A program made the translations under genes and the position numbers. Below the pieces are notes generated by a model that saw only the letters and a list, made by a program, of their open reading frames with translations, did no database searches and was not told the origin of the DNA. From NCBI RefSeq assembly GCF_019857185.1, contig NZ_JAHWXP010000002.1:248001-312000 (forward strand): a stretch of 64,000 nucleotides of DNA, written 5' to 3'. This stretch comes from Alteriqipengyuania abyssalis. Its GTDB lineage: Bacteria > Pseudomonadota > Alphaproteobacteria > Sphingomonadales > Sphingomonadaceae. Each line of letters opens with the position of its first letter. The first letter of the stretch is position 1. Positions 7,614-18,840 of this stretch are shown piece by piece.

Positions 7614-9281
7614 TCAGCCAAGCACTTCAGCCCTCAGCGCCTTGCGGTCGAGCTTGCCGACCATCGTCACCGGCAGTTCCTTGCGAATCACCACCTGGTC
7701 GACCCGCTCGTGCTTGCCCACGCGGGTGTTGAGCCAGTCGCGCAGCGCCTCGGCGGTGGGGGCTTCCTGATCGGGTTGCAGCGTGGCGTAGGCGCGCGGA
7801 ACCTCGCCGTGGTAATCGTCGGGCACCCCGATCACCAGCACGTCGCGGATCGCGGGGTGGGTCTGGAGCACGTCCTCCACCTGGCTGGGGAAGACCTTGA
7901 ACCCGCCGACCGCGATCATGTCCTTGATCCGGTCGACGATCTCGATGAAGCCGTCGGCATCGATCCGCGCGACATCGCCGGTGCGCAGCCACTTGCGGCC
8001 CTGATGCTCGATGAACACCTCGGCATCGGCTTCGGGCAGGTTCCAGTAACCCTGCATGATCTGCGGGCCGTTGATCGCCAGCTCGCCCGGCTCGCCTTCG
8101 GGGGCCAGCTTCGTCTCGTCTTCCTTGTCGAGCAGCAGCAGCCTGGTCTCCGGAATCGGCTGCCCGATCGTCCCCGTCTTGCGGGTGGCGATGTAGGGAT
8201 TGGTCGACACCACGCCCGAACTCTCGGTCAGGCCATAGCCTTCGACCAGCCGCACGCCCGAAAGCGCCTCGAACTTGTCGCGCAGCGGATCGGAGAGCGG
8301 TGCGCCGCCCGAAATGCAGATCTTGAGCGAGGAGAAGTCGGTCTGCGTCGCCTTGGGATGGTCGAGCAGCGCCTGGAACATGGTCGGCACGCCGGGGAAG
8401 CCGGTCACTTTTGCGCGGCTGAGCGTCTTGAGCACGTCGCCTGCGTCGAACCGCGGCACCATCGCGATGGTCGCCCCGCGTACGACGCTGCGGTTGAGTA
8501 CGCAGGTGTTCGCAAAGACGTGGAACAGCGGCAGCGCGCCCATCACGATATCGGGATCGTTGCGGTCGAACGGGTCGATCGCGTCCACCTGCTGGGCATT
8601 GGCAGCAAGGTTGCCGTGGCTCAGCATCGCGCCCTTGGGCCGGCCCGTGGTGCCGCCGGTATATTGCAGCAGCGCGATTTCGTCGGGCGTGATGTCGAGC
8701 GGGGTCGGCTCGCTGCGCGGCAGCATCCCGTCCCAGCGCACGATGCTCTTCCCATAGGCGGGCTTGGCGATTGCGCTGCGCTTGAACAGCTTGAGGCCCA
8801 GCGCCTTGAGCGTCGGCAGCATGCCGGCGAGTTCGCCCACCACCAGCGTTTCCAGCGAAGAGCCTTCGAGCACCGCCTGCGCGGTGCCGTAAAGCGCGTT
8901 CGCGTCGACCGTGACCAGCAGCCGGGTGCCCGAATCCTCGACCTGGTGGGACAGTTCGTCGACCGAATAGAGCGGCGAGAAATTGACCACGGTCGCCCCG
9001 GCCATCATCGCGCCGTAATAGGCGGAGAGGTAGATCGGCACGTTGGGCAGGAACAGCCCGACCCGGTCGCCGCGCCCGATCCCCGCCGCCTGCAGCCCTG
9101 CGGCAAAGCGCCGCGCCTCGGCATGCATTGCCTGATAGCTGAGCTTGCGGCCGAGGAAATCGATCAGCGTGCGGTCAGGGTGCGCCGCCACCCCCCGCGC
9201 CAGCAGCGCGGGCATGGTGGTCGATTCGATAGGCGTGTCCCACGGGCGCGGGTGGTGATAATTGCTGCTGCTTACATCCAT
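7614..9281 (-). CDS. Long-chain fatty acid--CoA ligase
   Basis: A 555-residue member of the ANL adenylate-forming superfamily that activates fatty acids to acyl-CoA through an acyl-adenylate. Visible motifs: the P-loop-like YTGGTTGRPKGAMLSH (about 210-225), the GYGLTESS motif (about 345), the LRTGDVARID aspartate motif (about 430) and the C-terminal lysine region VTMVGKLDRKALR. Family membership is firm. Chain-length preference cannot be read from the sequence, so the fadD label is not forced. The gene stands alone between the bidirectional terminator and trcR. Confidence 0.92.
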   Translation of the reverse strand: MDVSSSNYHHPRPWDTPIESTTMPALLARGVAAHPDRTLIDFLGRKLSYQAMHAEARRFAAGLQAAGIGRGDRVGLFLPNVPIYLSAYYGAMMAGATVVNFSPLYSVDELSHQVEDSGTRLLVTVDANALYGTAQAVLEGSSLETLVVGELAGMLPTLKALGLKLFKRSAIAKPAYGKSIVRWDGMLPRSEPTPLDITPDEIALLQYTGGTTGRPKGAMLSHGNLAANAQQVDAIDPFDRNDPDIVMGALPLFHVFANTCVLNRSVVRGATIAMVPRFDAGDVLKTLSRAKVTGFPGVPTMFQALLDHPKATQTDFSSLKICISGGAPLSDPLRDKFEALSGVRLVEGYGLTESSGVVSTNPYIATRKTGTIGQPIPETRLLLLDKEDETKLAPEGEPGELAINGPQIMQGYWNLPEADAEVFIEHQGRKWLRTGDVARIDADGFIEIVDRIKDMIAVGGFKVFPSQVEDVLQTHPAIRDVLVIGVPDDYHGEVPRAYATLQPDQEAPTAEALRDWLNTRVGKHERVDQVVIRKELPVTMVGKLDRKALRAEVLG

Positions 9282-9339
9282 GTAAGCATGATGCAGGCGC
9301 GCGCGCGGCTCGGCAAGTATTTGCTTGAGCGCAGGCGGA

Positions 9340-10152
9340 TTATTCTTCCGCCTGCTCCTCGGCGTCGTCGCTCTCGGCCGGAGTTTCGGCGGGGGCCGCT
9401 TCGGTTTCCGGCTCGGCGGGCGCTTCGCTTGCGGTGCCGATCGGCATGCCGCTCAGCTGCTCTTCCTCGCTCGCGCGCTTGGCCTGCAGCCATGCGGCGG
9501 CTTCGGCTTCCTGCGCGGCTTCGGCGGCGGCCTTCTCGTTATCGTCGCGCTCGCGGCGCAGTTCCTCGATCAGGCGCGCCTTGTCGCTGGCTTCGACCGC
9601 GGGGTCGGAGACAGCGTTTTCCAGCCCTGCCTTCTTCGCCGCAGCCTTGACCACCGCGTCGAGCTCGCGCTGCGAGCACAGGCCCAAAGTCACCGGGTCT
9701 TTCGGCTGGATATTCTGGATGTTCCAGTGGCTGCGTTCGCGGATCGCGCCGATCGTGTTGCGGGTCGTCCCGATCAGCTTGGAAATCTGCGCGTCGGTCA
9801 CCTCGGGGTGATTGCGCAGGATCCAGGCGATGCCGTCCGGCTTGTCCTGCCGCTTGGACACGGGGGTGTAGCGCGGGCCCTTGGTCCGGGTCACTTCCGC
9901 CGGGGCCTTCTGCATCTTGAGGCTGTAGGAATTGTCGGCCTGGCCCTTCTCGATCTCTTCCTGGGTCAGCTCGCCGGCATAGACCGGGTCGCGCCCGGTA
10001 TATTTGCTGCCCGCCAGATCGTCTGCCATCGCCTGCACTTCGAGGATGTGCAGCCCGCAGAATTCGGCGATCTGCTCGAAGCTCAGGCCGGTATTGTCGA
10101 CCAGCCAGGTGGCGGTCGCGTGCGGCATCAGCGGAGTGGGTTGGTCGGCCAT
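9340..10152 (-). CDS. trcR: DUF1013 cell-cycle transcriptional regulator TrcR
   Basis: A 270-residue DUF1013 protein, a family restricted to alphaproteobacteria and described as a cell-cycle transcriptional regulator. The N-terminal half carries the family core: PLMPHATATWLVDNTGLSFEQIAEFCGLH (quoted here as its LSFEQIAEFCGLH part), then SKYTGRDPVYAGELTQEEIE, and a second helix-turn-helix-like segment, EVTDAQISKLIGTTRNTI. The last 90 residues are an acidic Ala/Glu-rich tail, largely coiled coil then disordered, longer than I would expect for the family. The ATG at 10150-10152 has AGGA seven bases upstream; an in-frame ATG three codons earlier is possible. It is transcribed after a terminator, so it has its own promoter or read-through. 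Confidence 0.88.
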   Translation of the reverse strand: MADQPTPLMPHATATWLVDNTGLSFEQIAEFCGLHILEVQAMADDLAGSKYTGRDPVYAGELTQEEIEKGQADNSYSLKMQKAPAEVTRTKGPRYTPVSKRQDKPDGIAWILRNHPEVTDAQISKLIGTTRNTIGAIRERSHWNIQNIQPKDPVTLGLCSQRELDAVVKAAAKKAGLENAVSDPAVEASDKARLIEELRRERDDNEKAAAEAAQEAEAAAWLQAKRASEEEQLSGMPIGTASEAPAEPETEAAPAETPAESDDAEEQAEE

Positions 10153-10196
10153 GACGGTCATCCTGAACTGCTCGGCCCCGATCTGTTGGCGGAGCC

Positions 10197-10233
10197 CTGA
10201 AAATGAAAGGGCCGCCCCATGCAGGAGCGGCCT
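10197..10233 (-). terminator. Intrinsic terminator after the glycosyltransferase gene
   Basis: Read on the minus strand, GGCCGCTCC pairs with GGGGCGGCC around the loop TGCAT and is followed by CTTTCATTTTC. This gives a nine-pair GC-rich stem with a T-rich tail, 66 bases past the glycosyltransferase stop and upstream of trcR. Confidence 0.75.
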
Positions 10234-10298
10234 CGTAAGCGCCATTGTAAGGATCGCGCCGCCTTTGGGCAAGGAAGATCGGCATTTCAGAGAGTCGC

Positions 10299-11372
10299 TC
10301 AGGGAATGAGGGTTTCTCCGTCGAACTCTTCCAGCCCGGCGACGAACTGCAGGGTCGCCTTTTCCCAGCTGAACTGCGCGCCATACTGGGCGCAGGTCTG
10401 CCGGTCGCGCAGCAGCGCATTGGCGATCGCATCGTCGAGATCGTCGCGCATCGCGCCCGCTTCCTCGCTCAGCACGTCGCGCGGGCCCGGCACGGGGAAG
10501 GCGGCAACCGGCGTGCCGCAGGCCAGTGCCTCGATCATGACCAGCCCGAAGGTATCGGTCTTGCTGGGGAACACGAACACGTCGGCATTGGCATAGCAGC
10601 GGGCGAGCGCGTCTCCGCTGCGTTTGCCGAGGAACACCGCCTCGGGATAGCGGGCCTCCAGATCGGCGCGGGCCGGCCCGTCGCCGACCACCACCTTGGT
10701 GCCCGGCCTCGTGGTGCGCAGGAACGCCTCGATATTCTTCTCGACCGCGACCCGGCCGACATAGAGCTGAATCGGGCGGACCAGCCCCTCGTAATCCTCG
10801 CAGGGGCCGACATCGGGATGGAAGGCCTCGAGATCGACCCCGCGTCCCCAGTGGTGCAGCCGGGTGAGGCCCTGCGCGCGCAGTTCCTCGCGGATGCTCT
10901 CGGTCGCCACCATCACCCGCTGCGCGGGGCGGTGGAACCAGCGGATATAGGGCCAGAACGCATCAGAGGGCAGCGAAGTGCGCCGCGCGACATAGTCGGG
11001 AAACTGCGTGTGATAGGCGGTGGTGAAGGGCACCGCCTTGGCCATGCAGTATCGCCGCGCGGCCAGCCCCAGCGGACCTTCGGTGGCGATGTGCACCGCG
11101 TCGGGGTGCAGGTCCGACAGCCGCCGGCCCACGGTGCCGGGCAGGGTCAGCGCAAGGCGGATTTCGGGATAGGTCGGGCAGGGGAGCGAGGGATACTGAT
11201 CGGGCGTGATCATATCCACCTGATGCCCGTGCGCGCGCAGGATGTCGCAGGTGGTGGTCAGCGTGCGGACCACGCCGTTCATCTGCGGATACCACGCGTC
11301 GGTGACGATCGCGATCGACTTGGGCGGCAGTTCGGCCAATTCAGCCAAGCCCCCCGGTTCGACCAGCAGCAT
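10299..11372 (-). CDS. Glycosyltransferase family 4 protein (MgtA-like)
   Basis: A 357-residue GT-B glycosyltransferase. The N-terminal acceptor domain starts IAIVTDAWYPQMNGVVRTL. The C-terminal donor domain has LYVGRVAVEKNIEAFL, VVVGDGPARADLE and the E-x7-E region DTFGLVMIEALACGTPVAAF. These segments resemble GDP-mannose- or UDP-sugar-using enzymes that glycosylate membrane diacylglycerols (MgtA/SqdX type). The start overlaps the stop of the LpxH-like gene by one base (TGATG), so the two enzymes probably act on one lipid or envelope pathway. The actual donor and acceptor are unknown. Confidence 0.85.
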   Translation of the reverse strand: MLLVEPGGLAELAELPPKSIAIVTDAWYPQMNGVVRTLTTTCDILRAHGHQVDMITPDQYPSLPCPTYPEIRLALTLPGTVGRRLSDLHPDAVHIATEGPLGLAARRYCMAKAVPFTTAYHTQFPDYVARRTSLPSDAFWPYIRWFHRPAQRVMVATESIREELRAQGLTRLHHWGRGVDLEAFHPDVGPCEDYEGLVRPIQLYVGRVAVEKNIEAFLRTTRPGTKVVVGDGPARADLEARYPEAVFLGKRSGDALARCYANADVFVFPSKTDTFGLVMIEALACGTPVAAFPVPGPRDVLSEEAGAMRDDLDDAIANALLRDRQTCAQYGAQFSWEKATLQFVAGLEEFDGETLIP

Positions 11373-12307
11373 CAGGCAACCGCCCGCACATCGTCCGCCG
11401 CGCCGTCATGCGCGGCAGAGGCGGTTTCGCGCTTCGCGATCTCGTCCGGCCAGTGGAGGATTTCCATCCGCCCGTCGAAATGTTCGACCAGCGCGTTGCA
11501 CCCTTCGACCCAGTCGCCATCGTTCCAGTATTCGATCTCGCGCCCGTGATGCGCGAACATGCGGTGCTCTGCGGTGTGGATATGGCCGCACACGACCCCG
11601 TCGACCCCGCGCTCTCCGGCGGCGCGGGCAACGATTTCCTCGTATTTCGAGATGAACTCGACCGCATTCTTCACCTTGTGCTTGGCCGCCTTCGACAGCG
11701 ACCAGTAGGGCATCCCCAGCGCTGTGCGGGCCTTGTTGACCCATTGATTCAGCGCCATCATCAGATGGTAGGCGGTATCGCCCACGAATGCGAGCCACCT
11801 GTGGGTGAGCATCACGGTATCGAATTCGTCGCCATGCAGAACCATCAACCGGCGCCCGTCGGCAGTGGTGTGGAACGCGGCGCGGCGGATTTCGACATCG
11901 CCGAAATTCATCCCGCAAAACGGCCGCACGACCTCGTCGTGATTGCCCGGAATATAGACGATCCGCGTGCCGCGCTTGGCCCGCTTGAGGATCCGCCAGA
12001 CGATGTCGTTATGCGCTGCGGGCCAGTAGAACTTCTTCTTCAGCCGCCAGCCGTCGATGATGTCGCCTACCAGATACATTGTTTCGGAATCGGTGCTGTC
12101 GAGGAAATCGATCAGCATCTCCGCATTGCAGCCCTTGGTGCCCAGATGCACGTCGCTGATCCAGATCGTGCGGAAACGGCGGCGCTTGCCATCCTGTGGC
12201 TCGGGCACCGAAGGCTCAATCGAGGGGAAGGCGGAGACGTTGCCGGCACCGCCCGCGAAGGCGGCGAATTCTTTGGGCAAGCCGTCGGGCGTGGTCTGGT
12301 CGAACAT
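11372..12307 (-). CDS. LpxH-like metallophosphoesterase (UDP-2,3-diacylglucosamine diphosphatase family)
   Basis: A 311-residue calcineurin-like phosphoesterase. The dimetal motifs are all present: SDVHLGTKGCNAEML (about 51), GDIIDGWRLKKKFYWP (about 80), GNHDE (about 120), HGDEFD (about 158) and GHIHTAEH (about 245). Proteins of this type are usually named UDP-2,3-diacylglucosamine diphosphatase, the lipid A step that releases UMP. An unusual 45-residue Pro/Ala/Gly-rich N-terminus precedes the core. Coupling to a glycosyltransferase means another lipid phosphate substrate is possible. The 200 bases upstream are gene-free and should hold the promoter of the pair. Confidence 0.82.
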   Translation of the reverse strand: MFDQTTPDGLPKEFAAFAGGAGNVSAFPSIEPSVPEPQDGKRRRFRTIWISDVHLGTKGCNAEMLIDFLDSTDSETMYLVGDIIDGWRLKKKFYWPAAHNDIVWRILKRAKRGTRIVYIPGNHDEVVRPFCGMNFGDVEIRRAAFHTTADGRRLMVLHGDEFDTVMLTHRWLAFVGDTAYHLMMALNQWVNKARTALGMPYWSLSKAAKHKVKNAVEFISKYEEIVARAAGERGVDGVVCGHIHTAEHRMFAHHGREIEYWNDGDWVEGCNALVEHFDGRMEILHWPDEIAKRETASAAHDGAADDVRAVA

Positions 12308-12508
12308 GGCGGTGGGCGGCCCCTGTTGTCCCTCTGAAGGGAGGTTCGTCGTCCAAAAGCCCGCAAAGAATATCTCGTATTCCGTGCGGCATATTGGGCG
12401 TGGGGTAGACCGCTATTGTTACAGGCGACTCACAGAACGGTTACAGTACCGCTAATTTCCACAGCCTTGTCCGTCATATCGCCATGAAGTCGGCGAATTT
12501 GGACGTGC

Positions 12509-13522
12509 CTAGAGTTCTTCGTCTATCGCGAGCACGATCTTGCCGATGTGATCGCCCGCCTCCATCCGCGTGTGTGCCGCGGCCGCTTCGGCCAGCGGGA
12601 AGATCTCGTCCATCACCGGGCGCACCGCGCCCTCTTCGACCAGCGACCACGCCTCGCGCGCGATCTCGCTGCCCAGCGCGGCCTTGAACGCGTCCGAACG
12701 CGGGCGCAAAGTCGATCCGGTCAGCACCAGCCGCTTGGACATGACCAGCGCCATGTTGATCTCCGCCTTCATTCCGCCGAGCACCGCGATCGTCACATGC
12801 CGCCCGCCGGGCTTGAGGCACTTGAGATTGCGCGCGACATAGTCGCCGGAGACCATGTCGAGCACCAGATCGACCCCCTCGCCGCCAGTGATATTGCCGA
12901 CCGCCTCGACGAAATCGGTGGTCTTGTAATCGATCGCATGATCGGCGCCCACACGCCGCGCGGCCTCGCACTTTTCCTCGCTGCCTGCGGTCACGATCAC
13001 CTTCAGACCGAACGCCTTGCCCAGCATGATCGCCATCGTGCCGATCCCGCTGGTGCCGCCATGGACCAGCAGTGTCTCCCCGTCGCGCGCCATCCCGCGC
13101 TGGAAGACATTGTGCCACACGGTGAACAGGGTTTCGGGCAGCGCTGCCGCCTCCGCCAGGGTGATCGCGTCGGGCACCGGCAGCGTGTGGCCGGCGGGCA
13201 CCGCGCAATATTGCGCATAGGCGCCGCCCGGCGTCAGCGCGCAGACATGCTCGCCAAGCCGCGCCGGATCGACGCCCTCGCCCACCGCGACGATCTCACC
13301 CGCGGCTTCCAGCCCGAGGATTGGCGAAGCACCCGGCGGTGCGGGATAATTGCCCGCGCGCTGGATGCAGTCGGGCCGGTTGACCCCCGCATAGGCGACC
13401 TTCAGCAGGATCTCGCCCGGGCCGGGCTGCGGCACCGGCACATCCTGCTCCAACCGCAGCACCTCGGGTCCGCCGGGCTCGGCAAAGCCGATCGCTTGCA
13501 TGGTGTCGGGCACGGCTGGCAT
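12509..13522 (-). CDS. NAD(P)H-quinone oxidoreductase (zinc-less MDR family)
   Basis: A 337-residue quinone oxidoreductase of the PIG3/QorA branch of the medium-chain dehydrogenase/reductase family. It has the GroES-like N-terminal domain (AYAGVNRPDCIQRAGNYP) and a Rossmann domain with LVHGGTSGIGTMAIMLGKAFG, then GADHAIDYKTTDF. The zinc-binding cysteines and histidine of alcohol dehydrogenases are absent, as expected for this branch. The ATG at 13520-13522 is preceded by GGGGGGA, and the longer frame upstream adds an Arg-rich tract unlike the family. The promoter region is shared with the divergent DUF1192 gene. Confidence 0.88.
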   Translation of the reverse strand: MPAVPDTMQAIGFAEPGGPEVLRLEQDVPVPQPGPGEILLKVAYAGVNRPDCIQRAGNYPAPPGASPILGLEAAGEIVAVGEGVDPARLGEHVCALTPGGAYAQYCAVPAGHTLPVPDAITLAEAAALPETLFTVWHNVFQRGMARDGETLLVHGGTSGIGTMAIMLGKAFGLKVIVTAGSEEKCEAARRVGADHAIDYKTTDFVEAVGNITGGEGVDLVLDMVSGDYVARNLKCLKPGGRHVTIAVLGGMKAEINMALVMSKRLVLTGSTLRPRSDAFKAALGSEIAREAWSLVEEGAVRPVMDEIFPLAEAAAAHTRMEAGDHIGKIVLAIDEEL

Positions 13523-13625
13523 CGATTTCCCCCCAAAGTCGCGGGCTACGGGTCTGTCGCGAGCCCGCCACCTAGCTTCAGCGTGCATTGACAGCAAGCG
13601 ATGCTGGGAGGAAGGTGGCACGGTC

Positions 13626-13832
13626 ATGGAAGAAGACGTCGGCCCCCGCCCCGCAAGCGATGCGGCCAGCCAGCTGGCTGCGGAGGATCTGACGCGCCTG
13701 TCTCAATTCGAGCTCGACGAACGCATTCGCACGCTCCAGCTGGAAATCGCGCGGGTCGAGCAGCACCGAACGCGATACTCGCAACAACGCAGCGCGGCAG
13801 AGGCGCTGTTTGCCAAGAAAAACGAGGATTGA
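13626..13832 (+). CDS. DUF1192 family small protein
   Basis: A 68-residue acidic protein with a C-terminal coiled-coil helix. The DUF1192 core LSQFELDERIRTLQLEIARVE is followed by RTRYSQQRSAAEALF; the LxxxEL-x-RI-x-LxxEI pattern defines this small alphaproteobacterial family. Its function is unknown. The start is the ATG at 13626-13628, about 100 bases from the divergent oxidoreductase gene. clpA lies 138 bases downstream on the same strand. Confidence 0.85.
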   Translation: MEEDVGPRPASDAASQLAAEDLTRLSQFELDERIRTLQLEIARVEQHRTRYSQQRSAAEALFAKKNED

Positions 13833-13970
13833 ACGTGCCGCGCCCTTCACATGGCACCGGCGGCATCCAATATCTCAGGCAACCTGTTCACCTTGCGCTA
13901 AACCCCTTGCGCAGACTTTCGGTGACATTCCGCAGCCCAGCTTCGCGCTGCCATACCCCGCAGGAGCACC

Positions 13971-16337
<2,367 letters not shown>

Positions 16338-16377
16338 CCTCCGGGAACAGCGGGCATGGCAGGGTGCTTTCACCAAC

Positions 16378-17412
16378 ATGCCCGCCGCTCCCTTCTCCTG
16401 GATCCAGCCGCACCCGCACGGCATCCACGTGGTGCCCGCCGATGCGTGGGTCGATCCGTCACGACCGGTTGACACCGCGCTGGTCACCCACGGCCATGCG
16501 GACCATGCGCGCGGTGGGCACGGGACGACCTATGCAACACCCGAAACGCTCGCGATCATGGAACTGCGGTACCGCACCGGGGCGGAGGACGACGCGGGCG
16601 AGATCCCGCACCAGGCCGAGCCGGTTCGCTACGGAGAGACGGTCCGGCTGAAGGGCGGCGTCGACGTTACCTACATTCCCGCAGGCCACGTGCTGGGCAG
16701 CGCGCAGATATTGCTCGAACATGCGGGCGAGCGGATCGTGGTCACCGGCGACTACAAGCGCCGTCCGGACCCGACCTGTCCGCCCTTCGAAGTGACGCCG
16801 TGCGACATCTTCATCACCGAGGCAACCTTCGGGCTACCCGTGTTCACCCACCCGCCGATCGCGGGCGAAATGGCCAAGCTGACCGAACGGCTGGCGGCGC
16901 ATCCCGATTCGTGCGTGCTGGTGGGCGCCTATGCGCTGGGCAAGGCGCAGCGGGTGATCGCGGAGCTGCGCGCAGCGGGGCACACCGACCCGATCTATCT
17001 TCACGGCGCGATGGAGAAGATGTGCCGCCTGTACGAAGAGCACGGCGTCGATCTAGGCGAGCTGCGGCTCGTCTCCGATCACGACAAGGAGGACATGCGC
17101 GGCCACATCGTCGTGTGCCCGCCCTCGGCATTGAACGACCGCTGGAGCCGCCGCCTGCCCGATCCGATCACCGCCATGGCGTCAGGCTGGATGCGGGTGC
17201 GCCAACGCGCGCGACAGCGCAATGTCGAGCTGCCGCTGATCATCTCCGACCATGCCGACTGGGGCGAGCTGACCGACACGATCCGGGAGGTCGACCCGCA
17301 GGAAACCTGGATCACGCATGGCCGTGAGGAGGCATTGCTGCGCTGGTGCCAGCTGCACCAGCGGCCCGCCCGCGCGCTCGCGCTGGTCGGGTACGAGGAC
17401 GAGGACGATTGA
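16378..17412 (+). CDS. Ligase-associated DNA exonuclease (MBL-fold, Artemis/SNM1-like)
   Basis: A 344-residue metallo-beta-lactamase/beta-CASP nuclease. It carries the zinc-binding THGHADHARGGHG motif (about 38-50), then YIPAGHVLGSAQILLE, VVTGDYKRRPDP and the later ISDHADWGEL motif. Proteins of this group are encoded with an ATP-dependent DNA ligase and are called ligase-associated exonucleases; a role in end processing during repair is inferred. The partner ligase gene lies 1.4 kb downstream on the same strand, but two minus-strand genes separate them. The ATG at 16378 lies 40 bases after clpA. Confidence 0.9.
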   Translation: MPAAPFSWIQPHPHGIHVVPADAWVDPSRPVDTALVTHGHADHARGGHGTTYATPETLAIMELRYRTGAEDDAGEIPHQAEPVRYGETVRLKGGVDVTYIPAGHVLGSAQILLEHAGERIVVTGDYKRRPDPTCPPFEVTPCDIFITEATFGLPVFTHPPIAGEMAKLTERLAAHPDSCVLVGAYALGKAQRVIAELRAAGHTDPIYLHGAMEKMCRLYEEHGVDLGELRLVSDHDKEDMRGHIVVCPPSALNDRWSRRLPDPITAMASGWMRVRQRARQRNVELPLIISDHADWGELTDTIREVDPQETWITHGREEALLRWCQLHQRPARALALVGYEDEDD

Positions 17413-17443
17413 CGGGGACGGCGGAGAGTCGGAGCCTCGCCTG

Positions 17444-18148
17444 CTAACCCACCGCGACTCCGAACAGCTTGCCCACCCCTGCGGTGACCGCCATCGCGAG
17501 CGCACCCCAGAAGACCACCCGCAGCACCGATGGCAGGATCGGCGCGCCGCCGGTCCGCGCACCCAGCGCACCCAGCACGGCGAGGCAGACGAGCGAAATC
17601 ACGCCCACCGCGGGCACCAGCATCTGCGGCGATGCAAGGGGCACCACCACCAGCGGTGCCGCCGCACCGGCCGTGAAGGTCAGTGCAGAGGTAACCGCAG
17701 CCTGCAGCGGACGCGCCTTCGTCGCGTGCGAAATGCCCAGTTCGTCCCGGCTATGCGCGCCCAGCGCATCGAACGCTGTCATCTGCTGGGCGACGGCAAA
17801 CGCGGTTTCGGGCTGCACTCCGCGCTCCTCGTACAGCCTCGTCAGTTCGGCGAGTTCCTGGTCGGGTTGATCGGCCAGCTCGGCGGCTTCGCGTGCGAGA
17901 TCGGCCTTTTCGGTGTCGGCTTGCGAACTGACCGAGACATATTCGCCCGCAGCCATCGACATTGCACCGGCGAAAAGCGCGGAAGTCCCCGCAACCAGCA
18001 CGCCGTTCGCGCTGGCACTGGCGGATGCGACACCGATGATCAGGCTGGCGGTCGACACGATCCCGTCATTGGCACCCATGACCGCGGCTCGAAGCCATCC
18101 GATCCGCGATGTTGCGTGCGCTTCGATGTGTGAACCGAGTCGACTCAT
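17444..18148 (-). CDS. VIT1/CCC1 family iron/manganese transporter
   Basis: A 234-residue membrane protein with five predicted helices. The N-terminal helix carries the family signature RAAVMGANDGIVSTASLIIGVA (quoted from its MGANDGIVSTASLIIG core), followed by AGAMSMAAGEYVSVSSQADTE, the conserved MAAGEYVSV segment of vacuolar-iron-transporter-type exporters. A charged cytoplasmic stretch (about 75-135) binds metal in characterised relatives. It probably moves Fe2+ or Mn2+ out of the cytosol. The ATG at 18146-18148 has AGGGGGC upstream. It lies antiparallel inside the exonuclease/ligase block. Confidence 0.88.
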   Translation of the reverse strand: MSRLGSHIEAHATSRIGWLRAAVMGANDGIVSTASLIIGVASASASANGVLVAGTSALFAGAMSMAAGEYVSVSSQADTEKADLAREAAELADQPDQELAELTRLYEERGVQPETAFAVAQQMTAFDALGAHSRDELGISHATKARPLQAAVTSALTFTAGAAAPLVVVPLASPQMLVPAVGVISLVCLAVLGALGARTGGAPILPSVLRVVFWGALAMAVTAGVGKLFGVAVG

Positions 18149-18441
18149 GGCGTGCCCCCTGTGGCGACAGAATCTGCCACTGCGGTTTGCGGCGCGCAAC
18201 TGCGCCCATGCGCCGGATATCCGCCGGATCGGGAGCTATCCGGCCGATCCTTGGTTATCGCCGCATGGGACCCTTCGCCGCTTTGACCGACGCGACCTGC
18301 TATCTCCGCGCCCACAGGGGCCGGTTGCCGACGATCGGCGCGGCTCTGCGCGGATCCCCTCGAAGGCAGCGATTGGCGCGCGCGAGGGGAGTGCGACCGG
18401 TGCCCGACAGCAGGCGGACACCGGCCATGCGTCGGATGGGC
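18149..18441. other. Intergenic region upstream of the CCC1 gene
   Basis: A 293-base stretch between the minus-strand CCC1 gene and the stop of the small periplasmic-protein gene. I find no convincing gene, tRNA or terminator. It should contain the promoter for the transporter on the minus strand. Confidence 0.4.
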
Positions 18442-18750
18442 CTACTTGATTTCGGCCAGCTTCGCGGAGATCGCGGTCAGCTTCTCGTCGGTGATCACGC
18501 CTTGCGAGAAGGGCTGCACGGCCTTGAGGCTCAGCGCCTTGAACTGGCCGTAGGCGGGATGTGCGTCGAGGCCGGGAAGCTCGGCGAGGACGATCGCCTT
18601 GGTCGTTTCGTTCGCCATCAGCGTCTCGATCGGGGTCTCGATCGTGTAGGCGGTAGCGGCCTCTTCGTGGCCGGAATGGTCGTCCTGCGCGATCGCAGGG
18701 GCGACGGTGGTCGCGAGCAGCAGCGGCAGGGCAAAAAGGGCGGTCTTCAT
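18442..18750 (-). CDS. Small exported protein of unknown function
   Basis: A 102-residue protein beginning MKTALFALPLLLATTVAPAI, a clear signal peptide cut after about residue 21. The mature start is DDHSGHEE, a His/Asp/Glu cluster that could bind metal. The rest (TIETPIETLMANETTKAIVLAEL, here described in parts, then FKALSLKAVQPFSQGVITDEKL) is a helical domain with repeated threonines. Similar small proteins ending in ITDEKL-x-x-I-x-x-xL-xxI occur in sphingomonads, but I know no function. It lies upstream of the CCC1 transporter on the same strand, separated by 293 bases. Confidence 0.75.
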   Translation of the reverse strand: MKTALFALPLLLATTVAPAIAQDDHSGHEEAATAYTIETPIETLMANETTKAIVLAELPGLDAHPAYGQFKALSLKAVQPFSQGVITDEKLTAISAKLAEIK

Positions 18751-18840
18751 GGCAGTCTCTCCGGTGGAATGGCGGGGCGCGCGATGCGCCCGGCACCGAT
18801 CATCGCACGCCCAGCGCGGTGCGCAAGAACGGATTGAGAC

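Noticed and set aside
13832-13970. clpS gene next to clpA
   Set aside because: The 138-base gap is too short and has no ClpS motif, so the adaptor gene must lie elsewhere if present.
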